Shown here in pieces: positions 25,923 to 34,883 of a stretch of DNA of 64,000 nucleotides (position 1 is the stretch's first letter; every line of letters begins with the position of its first letter). The DNA comes from Frateuria_A sp051900535. GTDB taxonomy: Bacteria > Pseudomonadota > Gammaproteobacteria > Xanthomonadales > Rhodanobacteraceae. Under the pieces are notes generated by a model. The model had not been told where the DNA came from. It was given only the letters and a program-made list of their open reading frames with translations, and ran no database searches. The stretch is taken from positions 310,001 to 374,000 of the forward strand of contig NZ_JBHZGI010000004.1 of assembly GCF_051900535.1 (NCBI RefSeq), read 5' to 3'. Position numbers and translations under genes: made by a program.

Positions 25923-27076
25923 TGCTTCAGTCCCTGCTCGCCCTGGTCCACGGTCGCGTGCTGACCGACGAGGGCCTGCGCGAGGACGTCGTGGTGCTCG
26001 TGCGCGAAGGCCACGTGCTCGCGCTGGTCGCGCCCGACGATCCGCGCGTTGCGCAGGCGCAGCGCCACGACCTGGGTGGCGCGCTGCTGCTGCCCGGCTT
26101 CATCGACGTGCAGGTCAATGGCGGCGGCGGGCTGCTGTTCAACGACGCGCCCACGGTGGAGACACTGCGCGGCATCGCCCAGGCCCACCGGCGCTTCGGC
26201 ACCACCGGCCTGCTGCCCACGCTGATCACCGACACCGCCGCCAAGATGCGCGCGGCGCTCGAGGCGATGGACGCGGCGATCGCGCAAGGCGTGCCGGGCA
26301 TCCTCGGCATCCATCTCGAAGGCCCGTTCCTGGCCCCCGCGCGCAAGGGCATCCACGACGCTTCGCTGTTCCGCACGCCCGACGCCGACGACCTGCTCGC
26401 GCTCACCGCGCCACGTCGTGGCGTGGTCATGCTGACACTCGCGCCCGAACAAGTGGAACCGGCAGTGATCGCGCGCCTGGCCGAGGCCGGCGTGCGCGTG
26501 GTCGCCGGCCACACCGCCGCCGACTACGCCACCACGCGCGCCGCGCTCGATGCCGGCGTGTGCGGTTTCACCCACCTTTACAACGCGATGACCCCGCTCA
26601 CCAGCCGCGAGCCGGGCGTGGTCGGTGCGGCGCTGGACGATCCGGCCAGCTGGTGCGGGCTGATCGTGGACGGCCATCACGTGCATCCAGCCTCGCTGCG
26701 CATCGCCATCAACGCCAAGCCGCCGGGCAAGTGCGTGCTGGTCACCGACGCGATGCCGCCGGTGGGGAGTGCGCGTGCCGAGTACGTGCTCAATGGCCAG
26801 ACCATCGTCGCGCGGGGCGGCATCTGCATGAACGACTCAGGCGTGCTCGCCGGCAGCGCGCTGGACATGGCCGGCGCCGTGCGCAACACCGTCAACCTGC
26901 TCGGGCTTCCGCTGGCCGAGGCCTCGCGCATGGCCAGCGCCTATCCCGCCGAGTGGCTGGGACTGGAACAGACCCACGGCCGCATCGCGCCCGGCCAGCG
27001 TGCCGACTTCGCCGTGCTGGACGACACGTTGCACGTGCGCGAGACCTGGATCGGCGGCGAGCGCCGGGCCGCGTGA
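25922..27076 (+). CDS. nagA: N-acetylglucosamine-6-phosphate deacetylase
   Basis: Cytoplasmic amidohydrolase that removes acetate from GlcNAc-6-phosphate to give the NagB-II substrate. The 384-residue protein shows LLLPGFIDVQVNGGGG near 57, the metal ligand region GIHLEGPFLAPARKGIHD near 125, VAGHTAADY near 190, THLYNAMTP near 210 and the catalytic Asp region VTDAMPPVGS near 270. It ends with the small beta domain GQRADFAVLDD. The start codon overlaps the nagB-II stop. It is the last gene of the plus arm and is convergent with the S9 peptidase gene; I see no clear terminator in the 123-nt gap. Confidence 0.94.
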   Translation: MLQSLLALVHGRVLTDEGLREDVVVLVREGHVLALVAPDDPRVAQAQRHDLGGALLLPGFIDVQVNGGGGLLFNDAPTVETLRGIAQAHRRFGTTGLLPTLITDTAAKMRAALEAMDAAIAQGVPGILGIHLEGPFLAPARKGIHDASLFRTPDADDLLALTAPRRGVVMLTLAPEQVEPAVIARLAEAGVRVVAGHTAADYATTRAALDAGVCGFTHLYNAMTPLTSREPGVVGAALDDPASWCGLIVDGHHVHPASLRIAINAKPPGKCVLVTDAMPPVGSARAEYVLNGQTIVARGGICMNDSGVLAGSALDMAGAVRNTVNLLGLPLAEASRMASAYPAEWLGLEQTHGRIAPGQRADFAVLDDTLHVRETWIGGERRAA

Positions 27077-27199
27077 CCGCTCTTTCTGCCCACTGACGCC
27101 AGTCCGGCTGCCGCAACGACCGCGAGGCGATCCAACGAACAACCCGGGCCACCGTCCGGAGGCCGCAGGCTTGCATCCCGTCCCGGCGGACCGAAACCG

Positions 27200-29296
27200 C
27201 TACGGTCGCGACGGCGCGAGTCCCGCGGACTGCAGGTCGCTGCCGGCGATGCGCAGGCTGCGCGCGAGGTACTCGCGCAGCGCCGGATCCAGCGGCTCGG
27301 GCGCGGCGCCACCCAGATGGCGATGCAGCATCAGCACGATCAGGTAGAGCTGTGCTTCGCGCGCCACCGGATCGGCGTTGGAGTGCCCGGCATCGGCATC
27401 GACCAGCAGGCTCACGTCCTTGCCAAGTTGCTTCAGCCGTGCGGCGTAGCCCAGCACGCCTCGGATGGCCACGCGCCGGTCCTCGCCGCCCGCGTACAGC
27501 AACAGCGGTCGGTTCATTTGCTGCGCGTGGGCCAGCGGCGACTGCGCGTGCAGGCGCGCCATGGTGGCCGCATCGCGCGGGTCGAGCGAGAGCGCCGCGA
27601 GCCAGGATCCGAACGGGATGTAACGCGCCAGCGCCAGCGACTCGGTGGTGCGCCCGACCCAGTCCAGGACCCAGGCGAAGTCCGGCGGCGGCACCATCGC
27701 CACGCCGACCTTGAACAGCTGTGGCTGGAACGTGACACCCAGCAGCGTGCTGTAACCGCCGAAGGACGCGCCGATGATGCCCACGCGGTCGGCATCGCCG
27801 ATGCCCCGGCCGAGCAGCCAGCGCGTGCCTTCGACAATGTCCTGCTGCACGCGCCCGTTGCCGAAATCGCCCTGCGCCGCCATCGAATAGCGCCGGCCCA
27901 GGCCGGTGGACCCGCGGAAATTCGGTTCGAACACCGCGTAACCGCGGTTGACCAGCGCCTGCACGAAGCCGCCGCCGAACTCGTCCGGACGCGAGGCGTT
28001 CCAGGGCCCGCCGTGCACCAGCACCACCAGCGGCAGGCGGGCCGGGTCCACCCCGGGCGGCAGCCACACGAAACCGTGCAGGCGCATGCCGTCGGAGGCA
28101 ATCCATGCGAGCGGCAGCTTGCGCGGCATCGCCGTCTCGGGCAGCCATTGCGCGGGACGACCGTCGCGATCGGCCAGCGGGGGAAAGGCGAGGATGTCGC
28201 GCAACCCGCCAGTGCGCACGTCGTACAGATGCCAGCGCGCACCGTGCAGGGTGCTGGCCTGCTCCTCGACGAGCCAGTGCGTAGCGCCGATGGCGACCTC
28301 CAGGTTGCGCCCCGGATAGCGTGCCTGAAGCTTGTCCAGTGCGTCTTGCGCCGCCGCGTCGAGCCCATGGCTGGCCGCCACGGTGCCGCGGTAGCTGGCG
28401 ATGCGCGGCGTGCCGTCGACCGGGTCGAGCGCGAGCGTGTCCAGGTCGGCCTCGCCACGCGGGTCCTCGTGCAGCGTGGTGAGCATGCCATCCGGCTCGA
28501 GCCGGCGCAGGCCGTCGAAACCGTCGCCGAGATCGCTGCGCAGGAGCAGCCGTCCCTGCGCGTCGGCCAGCGGCAGCGGCGCGCAACGATGCAGTCGGGT
28601 ACAGCGCAGGACCTCGTGCAGCTCACCGGATGCATCGACGCGGTGGAACACCAGCGCCGCACCTTCCACGCGCTCGACGAAGGCCAGTCGTCCGCTGCGC
28701 TCGAGCGTGGCATCGACCAGTTGCCGCGCGTCTTCCCGCAGCAGCGTCCGATGCCCCTGCATGCCCACCCGCACCAGACGCCAGCGCTCGCGCGCGTCCG
28801 GCGAGGCCGGTACGCGCTCGCGCAGCAGCACCGCGGCCGGTTGCGACGGGTCGATACGCAACAGCTCGCGCTGCTCGCGCCCGCCCAGCGAGGCGACCAG
28901 CCGCGAACCGCCCTGACCCGCAGCCGCCACGGCGAACAGCTGGGTGGGTGAGGCGAGCACCAGCCAGCGGCCGTCGTGCGACCAGTCGATCTGGCGTGCA
29001 TCGGTACCGCCCAGCAGGCGCCGGGGTTCGCCGCCGTCGGCCCGCAACACCCACAGGCTGCGGTGACCGGCTTGCTCGCGCAGGTAGGCGACCTGCCGCC
29101 CATCGGGCGACAGCGCCACGGCGGGAGTCGCGCTGCGGACCAGGAAGTCGGCGCGGGGGAAGCGCGGCGCGACCGGTCGGGCGCGTTCGCGCGCGACGGC
29201 CGCGGGGAGCGTGTCGTCGGCGGCGCGGCAAGGCAGCGCCGGCAGCAGGAACGGCAGGACGCACAGGAGGCGCAAAAGATGGATGGTCGAGCGCAT
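27200..29296 (-). CDS. S9 family serine peptidase (prolyl oligopeptidase / acylaminoacyl type)
   Basis: Predicted secreted serine peptidase of 698 residues, cutting small peptides. GAGGAGAC sits before the ATG. A signal peptide (LLRLLCVLPFLLPALPCRA) is followed by a beta-propeller with WD40-like strands (VALSPDGRQVAYLRE, IDWSHDGRWLVLAS). The C-terminal alpha/beta hydrolase starts near 415 (LVVLVHGGPWNASRPDEFGG). The triad is visible: Ser in GASFGGYS near 513, Asp in YAGGEDRRV and His in DAGHSNAD. It faces nagA convergently and a family A repeat lies in the 134-nt gap upstream, so it is probably transcribed alone. Confidence 0.9.
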   Translation of the reverse strand: MRSTIHLLRLLCVLPFLLPALPCRAADDTLPAAVARERARPVAPRFPRADFLVRSATPAVALSPDGRQVAYLREQAGHRSLWVLRADGGEPRRLLGGTDARQIDWSHDGRWLVLASPTQLFAVAAAGQGGSRLVASLGGREQRELLRIDPSQPAAVLLRERVPASPDARERWRLVRVGMQGHRTLLREDARQLVDATLERSGRLAFVERVEGAALVFHRVDASGELHEVLRCTRLHRCAPLPLADAQGRLLLRSDLGDGFDGLRRLEPDGMLTTLHEDPRGEADLDTLALDPVDGTPRIASYRGTVAASHGLDAAAQDALDKLQARYPGRNLEVAIGATHWLVEEQASTLHGARWHLYDVRTGGLRDILAFPPLADRDGRPAQWLPETAMPRKLPLAWIASDGMRLHGFVWLPPGVDPARLPLVVLVHGGPWNASRPDEFGGGFVQALVNRGYAVFEPNFRGSTGLGRRYSMAAQGDFGNGRVQQDIVEGTRWLLGRGIGDADRVGIIGASFGGYSTLLGVTFQPQLFKVGVAMVPPPDFAWVLDWVGRTTESLALARYIPFGSWLAALSLDPRDAATMARLHAQSPLAHAQQMNRPLLLYAGGEDRRVAIRGVLGYAARLKQLGKDVSLLVDADAGHSNADPVAREAQLYLIVLMLHRHLGGAAPEPLDPALREYLARSLRIAGSDLQSAGLAPSRP

Positions 29297-29350
29297 GAGC
29301 GTCTCCTCGGGCGTCGGACGCTTCGTCGGTGGGTGCGAGGCAAGAGCGAC

Positions 29351-29402
29351 CCCTCACCCCAACCCTTTCCCCCCTCTTCGATACGAGCAGGGGGAGAGGG
29401 AG
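29351..29402. repeat. Dispersed palindromic repeat, family A, copy 5
   Basis: Flank CCCTCACCCCAACCC followed by TTTCCCCCCTC, a loop of about 13 nt, and GGGGGAGAGGGA. It is the longest copy in the window, between the S9 peptidase start and the ABC permease stop. Confidence 0.6.
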
Positions 29403-29430
29403 CGGTTCCGGGCCAGGCGGGAACTGCGGG

Positions 29431-31290
29431 CTACGCGGCGGCCGGTTCCAGGCGCGTGCGGGGCACCGGTTCGCCGGCCGGATAGAGCAGCCACAGGCTG
29501 GCCAGCGCCGGCAGGCCGATCGCACCGCAGGCGACCACCCAGGCGACCTGCCCCGGCAACGACAGCGGGCGGCGGCGTACCAGCCCCAACGCTGCCAGCA
29601 ACGCCGCCAGCATCAGCGCGCCGGCCAGCCACAGGATCGCTCGCGGCCTCGGCTCCGGGTTGGCGACCTGCATCGGATCGGGCGCGGCGAACAGGCCGGT
29701 CACGCCCTGGCGCAACGCATACAGCGCGGGCGAGGGCCACCACGACTGGTAACGGAACCATGCGGGGTAGTCGAACGCGATCGGCCGCCGCGCGGCGAGC
29801 GTGACGCGGCCGTCGTCGTGCACCCAGGTGACGGTCTGGTACGGCGCGGCGCCCGCCATCGTGTAGTCGTAGTTGGTGTACGCGTTGGAAACCAGGTAAC
29901 CGTCGACCAGCTCGATCAGTTCCAGGTTGTGCAGGCCGCCGGGACCGCCGGGAATGGGCATGCGCTGGCGCGGACGGAGCAGGTTTTCGCTCGCCACTAC
30001 GTCGCGGCCGTCGAAGAAATACAGCGCCCGGTTGCTCAGGGCGACCAGGTTTTCGCCCACCGGCGCGGTGGCGAGCAGCCATTCGCCGTCCGGCAGCCGG
30101 AGGCGCGGGAACACGCGGCCGGTTTCGCTCACGTAGTGGTAGAGCATGTTGCCGGCCAGCAGGCTGCGATCTTCCTTCGGCTGACCGGGGAGTCCGCGGG
30201 TGGCCACGGCCGGCGCCGGGAACGCCGCGTTGGCGCCGCCGACGCCGAGCGTACCGATGGCACGGCCGCCGGCGATGCGGTAGCCGGACAGGCGCATGCG
30301 GTCGTGGCTGAAGGTCCAGCGCACGCCGCGCGCCGGATCGTCGAAGTCGACCGGCGCGGCGTTGGTGAGCGCGCCGCGGACCGGCACCTCGTCGAGGTCC
30401 GGCGCGATCGCCACCACGTCCGACAGCGCCACCTGCTCGCGCCACAGCGGCGCTTCGGGTGCGGCACTGGCCGCCAGCCCGGCGAGCATGCGCCGCTGCG
30501 GCGTCATGCGCTCGGTTTCGTTCTGGCCGCCGCGCGGCGGTGTCTCGGTGTTGTTCGGATGGGTGCCCTGGACCATCCAGATCACCTGCGCGCCGACCTG
30601 CACCACCACGATGATGGCCACATAGACGGCCATTTGCAGCGGCAGGGCCAGCAGTACGGTCGCCCCCGCGCTTCGCGGCGGCGCCGACAGGTCCGGCTTG
30701 AACGACGCCACCGCCATCGCGGCAAGCCATGCCAGGGCGAAGACCTGCATCAGCAACGCCCACGCACCGCTGGCCTGGCTGGCGACCGGCACCAGCAGCA
30801 GCGCCAGCGCGGCGATCGCGCTGCGCGGGCGGCCCAGCATGCAGCAGGCACCGGCGAGGTAGCCGCAGGCGGCCAGCGACCATGCCGCCAGCGGCAGCAG
30901 CCAGTGGCGCAGGTCGACCACGCGCGCGGTAAGCCCGGCCTGGTAGGCGGCGGCCAGCAGCACCGGCAGCGCCACCGCGACCGCCAGCCACACCAGCCCC
31001 GCGCCGAGCAGCGCGGTGGCGATGCGCCCTGGTGCGAGCGGGCGGTGCAGCAGGTTGAGCCACACGTTCGGGCGGCGGTAGCTGCCCATCTGGTAAAGCC
31101 CCAGCAGCACGCCGGCCAGCACGTCGACACCACCGAATACGCGGTAGACGAAGATCGGCTGCTGGGCCAGGTCGACCAGGCGGGTGAAGAACAGCAGCAC
31201 CAGCAGATGCACCGCGAACGCACCGAGCGCCCAGCCGCGGAAGCGCAGCAGCTCGGCCTGGATCAGGTCACGCGTGTCGCCCCTCCTCAT
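29431..31290 (-). CDS. ABC transporter membrane protein with large soluble domain
   Basis: Partner membrane protein of the ABC ATPase, whose stop codon overlaps its ATG (ATGA). The 619-residue protein is longer than a plain ABC-2 permease. About six hydrophobic helices occupy residues 20-260 (GALGAFAVHLLVLLFF-like start, then LLHRPLAPGRIATALL). A soluble segment of about 270 residues (270-540) follows, rich in beta strands and Trp/Tyr and mentioning no known motif. Two more helices come near the C-terminus (AILWLAGALMLAALLAALGL, VAWVVACGAIGLPALASLWL). The soluble part has propeller-like repeats (LVALSNRALYFFDGRDVV, DGYLVSNAYTNYDY) and would lie outside the membrane. Substrate and role are unknown; export or envelope stress is the usual setting of YtrA-linked transporters. 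Confidence 0.75.
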   Translation of the reverse strand: MRRGDTRDLIQAELLRFRGWALGAFAVHLLVLLFFTRLVDLAQQPIFVYRVFGGVDVLAGVLLGLYQMGSYRRPNVWLNLLHRPLAPGRIATALLGAGLVWLAVAVALPVLLAAAYQAGLTARVVDLRHWLLPLAAWSLAACGYLAGACCMLGRPRSAIAALALLLVPVASQASGAWALLMQVFALAWLAAMAVASFKPDLSAPPRSAGATVLLALPLQMAVYVAIIVVVQVGAQVIWMVQGTHPNNTETPPRGGQNETERMTPQRRMLAGLAASAAPEAPLWREQVALSDVVAIAPDLDEVPVRGALTNAAPVDFDDPARGVRWTFSHDRMRLSGYRIAGGRAIGTLGVGGANAAFPAPAVATRGLPGQPKEDRSLLAGNMLYHYVSETGRVFPRLRLPDGEWLLATAPVGENLVALSNRALYFFDGRDVVASENLLRPRQRMPIPGGPGGLHNLELIELVDGYLVSNAYTNYDYTMAGAAPYQTVTWVHDDGRVTLAARRPIAFDYPAWFRYQSWWPSPALYALRQGVTGLFAAPDPMQVANPEPRPRAILWLAGALMLAALLAALGLVRRRPLSLPGQVAWVVACGAIGLPALASLWLLYPAGEPVPRTRLEPAAA

Positions 31291-32192
31291 GCCGCCGCCG
31301 GCATCGCGTGGTTCTTCGCCAGGAAGCCGTTGACCGCGCGGTCCAGGCTCACCGGCATGCTCTGCACCGTGCGCGCGCCGGCGCCGCGCAGGAATTGCGC
31401 GAACGCCTCGTCCTGGTCGAGCACCAGGTAGTGGTGCAGGCCGTCGATGCGCTGCACCTGCAGCAGGCCCGGCACGCTGGCCGGCGGCGGGCCGGCGAAC
31501 GGGATGTCGGCGACCCAGTGCGTGACGCGCGCGCAGAACTCCTCCGGCGCCGACATGTGCGCGAGGCGCCCCCGCTCGAGGATGATCAGGTTCTCGGCGA
31601 CGCGCTCGATCTCTTCCATCTGGTGCGAGCAATAGATCACCGTGCAGGATTCGGCGGCGCTGGAATACATCAGCGATTCGAGGAACGCGCGCTTGGCGAC
31701 CACGTCCAGGCCCAGCGTGGGCTCGTCCAACACCAGCAGCTCCGGGCCCTGCGCCAGCGTCAGCGCGAGGTTGAAACCGGCGCGCTCGCCGCGCGAGAGC
31801 TGGCCGACCTTCTGCTCGGGCAGCACGTGGTAATGGCCGATCACCTCGTCGTACGCGCGCTGGTTCCAGCGCGGGTACTGGTGGCGCTGCATGGCGGCCA
31901 CCGCCGAGACGCGCATCCAGCCGGGCAGCGTGTGTTCCTCGTTGACGAAGCCGATGCGCCCGCGATCCTCGGGCGTGAGCCGCTGGCTGTCGCGGCCCAG
32001 GATGCGCGCGCTGCCGCTGGTCGGCGGCAGGAAGCCGAGCAGGATGCGGAACAGCGTGGACTTGCCGGCGCCGTTGGCGCCGACGATGGCGTGGATGCGG
32101 CCGGCGGCGATGGAAAGGTCCAGCGCGTCGAGCGCGAGCTTGGCGCCGTAGCGCTTGGTCAGGGCGCGGGTTTCGATGACGTGGTCGGTCAT
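31287..32192 (-). CDS. ABC transporter ATP-binding protein
   Basis: ATPase subunit of 301 residues that drives the membrane protein encoded immediately downstream (ATGA overlap). Walker A is GANGAGKST near 38, the signature is LSRGERAGFNLALTL near 135, and Walker B is LLVLDEPTLGLD near 155. The H-loop is YCSHQMEEIER near 187. The C-terminal 80 residues form a regulatory extension ending RAVNGFLAKNHAMPAA. It lies between a GntR/YtrA-type regulator (21 nt upstream) and the permease, an arrangement typical of YtrA-controlled multidrug or peptide-stress transporters. The cargo cannot be told from sequence. Confidence 0.92.
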   Translation of the reverse strand: MTDHVIETRALTKRYGAKLALDALDLSIAAGRIHAIVGANGAGKSTLFRILLGFLPPTSGSARILGRDSQRLTPEDRGRIGFVNEEHTLPGWMRVSAVAAMQRHQYPRWNQRAYDEVIGHYHVLPEQKVGQLSRGERAGFNLALTLAQGPELLVLDEPTLGLDVVAKRAFLESLMYSSAAESCTVIYCSHQMEEIERVAENLIILERGRLAHMSAPEEFCARVTHWVADIPFAGPPPASVPGLLQVQRIDGLHHYLVLDQDEAFAQFLRGAGARTVQSMPVSLDRAVNGFLAKNHAMPAAA

Positions 32193-32213
32193 GGCTCAAG
32201 GTCTCGGGACAGG

Positions 32214-32621
32214 TCAGGCGCTTTTGCGGGACAACACCTGCAGCGCGCGGTCCAGTCGCGACAGCGCGCGCTCGGGCGGGTAATCGAGCGCCGCCACCTC
32301 GTGCACGAAGGCCTGGATGGCCTCGTCCATGCGCCGATCGCGTTCGCCGTTGGAGAGCCGCTGGCGCGGCGTGGCGACGAACAGGCCCAGGCCCTGGCGC
32401 GACTCCAGCCAGCCTTCGGCGGTGAGCTCGGCGTACGCCTTCGCCACGGTGTTGGGGTTGATCGTCAGCTGCTGGGCCAGGCCGCGCACGCTGGGCAGCT
32501 GGTCGCCCGGACTGAGTTCCGCGGTGGCGATCTTCATGCGCACGCCGTCGACGATCTGCTTGCTGATCGGACGCGCATCGCCGGTGGCGATCTGGAGCAT
32601 CAGGGCCTGGCTGCGGGGCAT
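32214..32621 (-). CDS. GntR-family transcriptional regulator, YtrA subfamily
   Basis: A 135-residue repressor with a winged helix (DARPISKQIVDGVRMKIATA, then LPSVRGLAQQLTINPNTVAK near 50-70 as recognition helix) and only a short C-terminal dimerisation helix, as in YtrA-type GntR proteins that control neighbouring ABC genes. The stop is 21 nt from the ABC ATPase start, so the three genes form one operon. Upstream lie a good -35 box and a palindromic candidate operator overlapping the -10. This suggests autorepression of the operon until an inducer is present. Confidence 0.9.
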   Translation of the reverse strand: MPRSQALMLQIATGDARPISKQIVDGVRMKIATAELSPGDQLPSVRGLAQQLTINPNTVAKAYAELTAEGWLESRQGLGLFVATPRQRLSNGERDRRMDEAIQAFVHEVAALDYPPERALSRLDRALQVLSRKSA

Positions 32622-32636
32622 GGTCGTCTGTCCTGT

Positions 32637-32679
32637 CTGTACTGTGTGTAGTAGTACAGGCGTCTTTATGGCCTGTCAA
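32637..32679 (-). promoter_or_regulatory. Promoter and operator of the GntR-ABC operon
   Basis: Minus-strand -35 TTGACA (32674-32679), 17-nt spacer, -10 TACTAC (32651-32656). An inverted repeat CTGTACT, 9 nt, AGTACAG (32637-32659) overlaps the -10 and the start point, about 16 nt before the regulator ATG. Placement fits autorepression by the YtrA-type GntR protein. Confidence 0.7.
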
Positions 32680-32843
32680 GCGCCGTAGATGCGCTTCAAG
32701 CCACCATCGCCTCGGCACGAAGTTGCGGCGGACCAAAGCCCACCACTGCAAGTGGCCGCCGGGGCAGGACAGCGCAGCGCCGCCCTTCGCCCCGTCGATC
32801 TGCTACGTTCCCGGCCCTGCCCGTTTGCCGCTGGACGTTCCCG

Positions 32844-34883
32844 ATGTCGCTCCGCCCGCTGTTGCCCCTGCTCGCCGCCGCCGCGCTCGCCGGCTGCGCC
32901 TCCAGCCCCACCACGCCCGCCGCGGCACCCGATGGCACCCGCGCGGACGTGGCGATCCTGGAGACCACCGACGTCCATGCGAACGTGCTGAGCTGGGACT
33001 ACTTCAAGGCCAAGGACGACCCGACGGTCGGCTACGAGCGGGTCGCTACGCTGATCCGCCGGGCACGCGCCGAATTCTCCAACAGCTTCCTGTTCGACAG
33101 CGGCGACACCATCCAGGGCACCGTGCTGGCCGACTACCAGGCGATGGTCACGCCGCTGGGCTGCGCGCAGGAGCTGGCCATCTACCAGGCGATGGACGCG
33201 GTCGGCTACGACGGCGGCACCGCCGGCAACCACGAGTTCAACTACGGCCTGCCGTTCCTCTCGCAGGTCACCGGCACGCCGATGGAGATCGACGGCAAAC
33301 GCACCACGCATTGCGCGGGCCCGCACTTCCCGCTGGTGCTGTCCAACGTGTTCGACGCCAAGAGCGGCAAGCCGATCTTCAAGCCGTGGACGATGGTGAC
33401 GAAGACCATCGAGGCCTACAGCGCCGACGGCAGCCGCCTGCAGGTGCCGCTCAAGGTGGCGATCATCGGCTTCACGCCGCCGCCGATCCTCAAGTGGGAC
33501 CAGCGCAACCTGCAGGGCAAGGTCACCGTCAGCGGCGTGGTCGAGGCGGCCCAGCGCTACCTGCCGCAGATCCAGGCAGAGCATCCGGACCTGGTGGTGG
33601 CGATCCTGCACGGCGGTCTCAACACCGCGCCTTACACCAGCGACATGGAGAACGGCGGCTGGTACCTGGCTGGCGTGCCTGGTATCGACGTGCTGCTGCT
33701 GGGCCACTCGCACACCGAGTTTCCGGGGCCGCGCTACGACGGCATGAAGGACGTCGACGCCAAGCGCGGCTTCGTGCGCGGCAAGCCGGCGGTGATGGGC
33801 GGCTTCTTCGGCAAAGACCTGGGCGTGATCAAGCTGGCGCTCGAACGACAGAGCGGTCGCTGGACCATCGACCGCGACGACACCCACTGCGAAGTGCGCC
33901 CGATCTGCCCGCAGAAGAACCGGTGCGTGCCGGCCGACCCGACGATCGCACCGCTGGTGGCGCAGGCGCACAATGCCACGGTGGCCTACGTGAACACGCC
34001 CATCGGCGAAGCGAAGCTGCGCCTGTCGAGCTATTTCTCCGACGAGGGCGACATGACCGCGCTGGCGGTGGTCAACGCCGCGCAGCGCGATTACGTGCAG
34101 CGTGAGCTGCCCAAGCTGCACCCGGAACTTGCCGGCGTGCCGGTGCTCGCCGCGGCGGCCGCTTTCCGCACCGGTTTCGGCGGTCCCGACGACTACACCG
34201 ACGTGCCGCCGGGCCCGCTCACCCTGCGCAGCGCGGCAGACCTGTACTTCTATCCGAACACGCTCGCCGCGGTGAAAACCGACGGCGCGGGCGTGAAGGC
34301 GTGGCTGGAGACCTCGGCCGCGCGCTTCAACCGCATCGACCCGGCCACGCCCGGCGAGCAGGCGCTGATCAACACCCACGTGCCGGGCTTCAACTTCGAC
34401 CAGATCCAGGGCGACCTCGCCTACGTGATCGACGTGAGCAAACCCGTCGGCGAGCGCATCGTGGAGCTCCGGTACCAGGGCAAGCCGGTGACGCCGTCGC
34501 AGCCGTTCATCGTCGCCACCAACAACTACCGCGCCAGCGGTGGCGGCAACTTTCCCGGGCTCGACGGCCGCAATATCGTGCTCGATACGACCGATGGCGT
34601 GCGCGAGATCGTAGCCGCCTGGCTCAAGCGCATCGGCACGCTCGATCGCGCCGAATTGCCCGGTACCTCGTGGCGCTTCGCAGCGCTGCAGACGCGGGGC
34701 GCGGTGACTTTCACCGCCGCCGCGGGCAAGCAGGCCATCGCCGCCGCCGACGGCGTGGCAGGCATCCGCCAGTTGCGCGAGAACGGCGACGGCACGGCGA
34801 CGTACGCTATCGACCTTGCCGGACGCGTGCCGCCCAAGGTCGACGGCCAGCCGGCCCACCGTCGTCGCCATGCCGGCCACTGA
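32844..34883 (+). CDS. cpdB: 2',3'-cyclic-nucleotide phosphodiesterase / 3'-nucleotidase, lipoprotein
   Basis: Outer-face or periplasmic metallophosphoesterase that salvages nucleotides, 679 residues. A lipoprotein signal with lipobox LAGC (Cys near 19) replaces the usual soluble signal peptide. The N-terminal calcineurin-like domain has ETTDVHANVL near 42, DSGDTIQG near 85, GNHEFNYG near 130 and GHSHTEFPG near 288. The C-terminal 5'-nucleotidase domain ends with the nucleoside-binding ATNNYRASGGGNF near 560. The gene runs into thrB: its last 14 nt overlap the thrB start. The symbol follows family resemblance; a UshA-like 5'-nucleotidase activity is the alternative. Confidence 0.88.
   Translation: MSLRPLLPLLAAAALAGCASSPTTPAAAPDGTRADVAILETTDVHANVLSWDYFKAKDDPTVGYERVATLIRRARAEFSNSFLFDSGDTIQGTVLADYQAMVTPLGCAQELAIYQAMDAVGYDGGTAGNHEFNYGLPFLSQVTGTPMEIDGKRTTHCAGPHFPLVLSNVFDAKSGKPIFKPWTMVTKTIEAYSADGSRLQVPLKVAIIGFTPPPILKWDQRNLQGKVTVSGVVEAAQRYLPQIQAEHPDLVVAILHGGLNTAPYTSDMENGGWYLAGVPGIDVLLLGHSHTEFPGPRYDGMKDVDAKRGFVRGKPAVMGGFFGKDLGVIKLALERQSGRWTIDRDDTHCEVRPICPQKNRCVPADPTIAPLVAQAHNATVAYVNTPIGEAKLRLSSYFSDEGDMTALAVVNAAQRDYVQRELPKLHPELAGVPVLAAAAAFRTGFGGPDDYTDVPPGPLTLRSAADLYFYPNTLAAVKTDGAGVKAWLETSAARFNRIDPATPGEQALINTHVPGFNFDQIQGDLAYVIDVSKPVGERIVELRYQGKPVTPSQPFIVATNNYRASGGGNFPGLDGRNIVLDTTDGVREIVAAWLKRIGTLDRAELPGTSWRFAALQTRGAVTFTAAAGKQAIAAADGVAGIRQLRENGDGTATYAIDLAGRVPPKVDGQPAHRRRHAGH

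Noticed and set aside
34600..34870. Threonine-operon leader peptide or attenuator before thrB
   Set aside because: The upstream DNA is coding for the nucleotidase; no Thr/Ile-rich leader ORF or terminator hairpin is visible.
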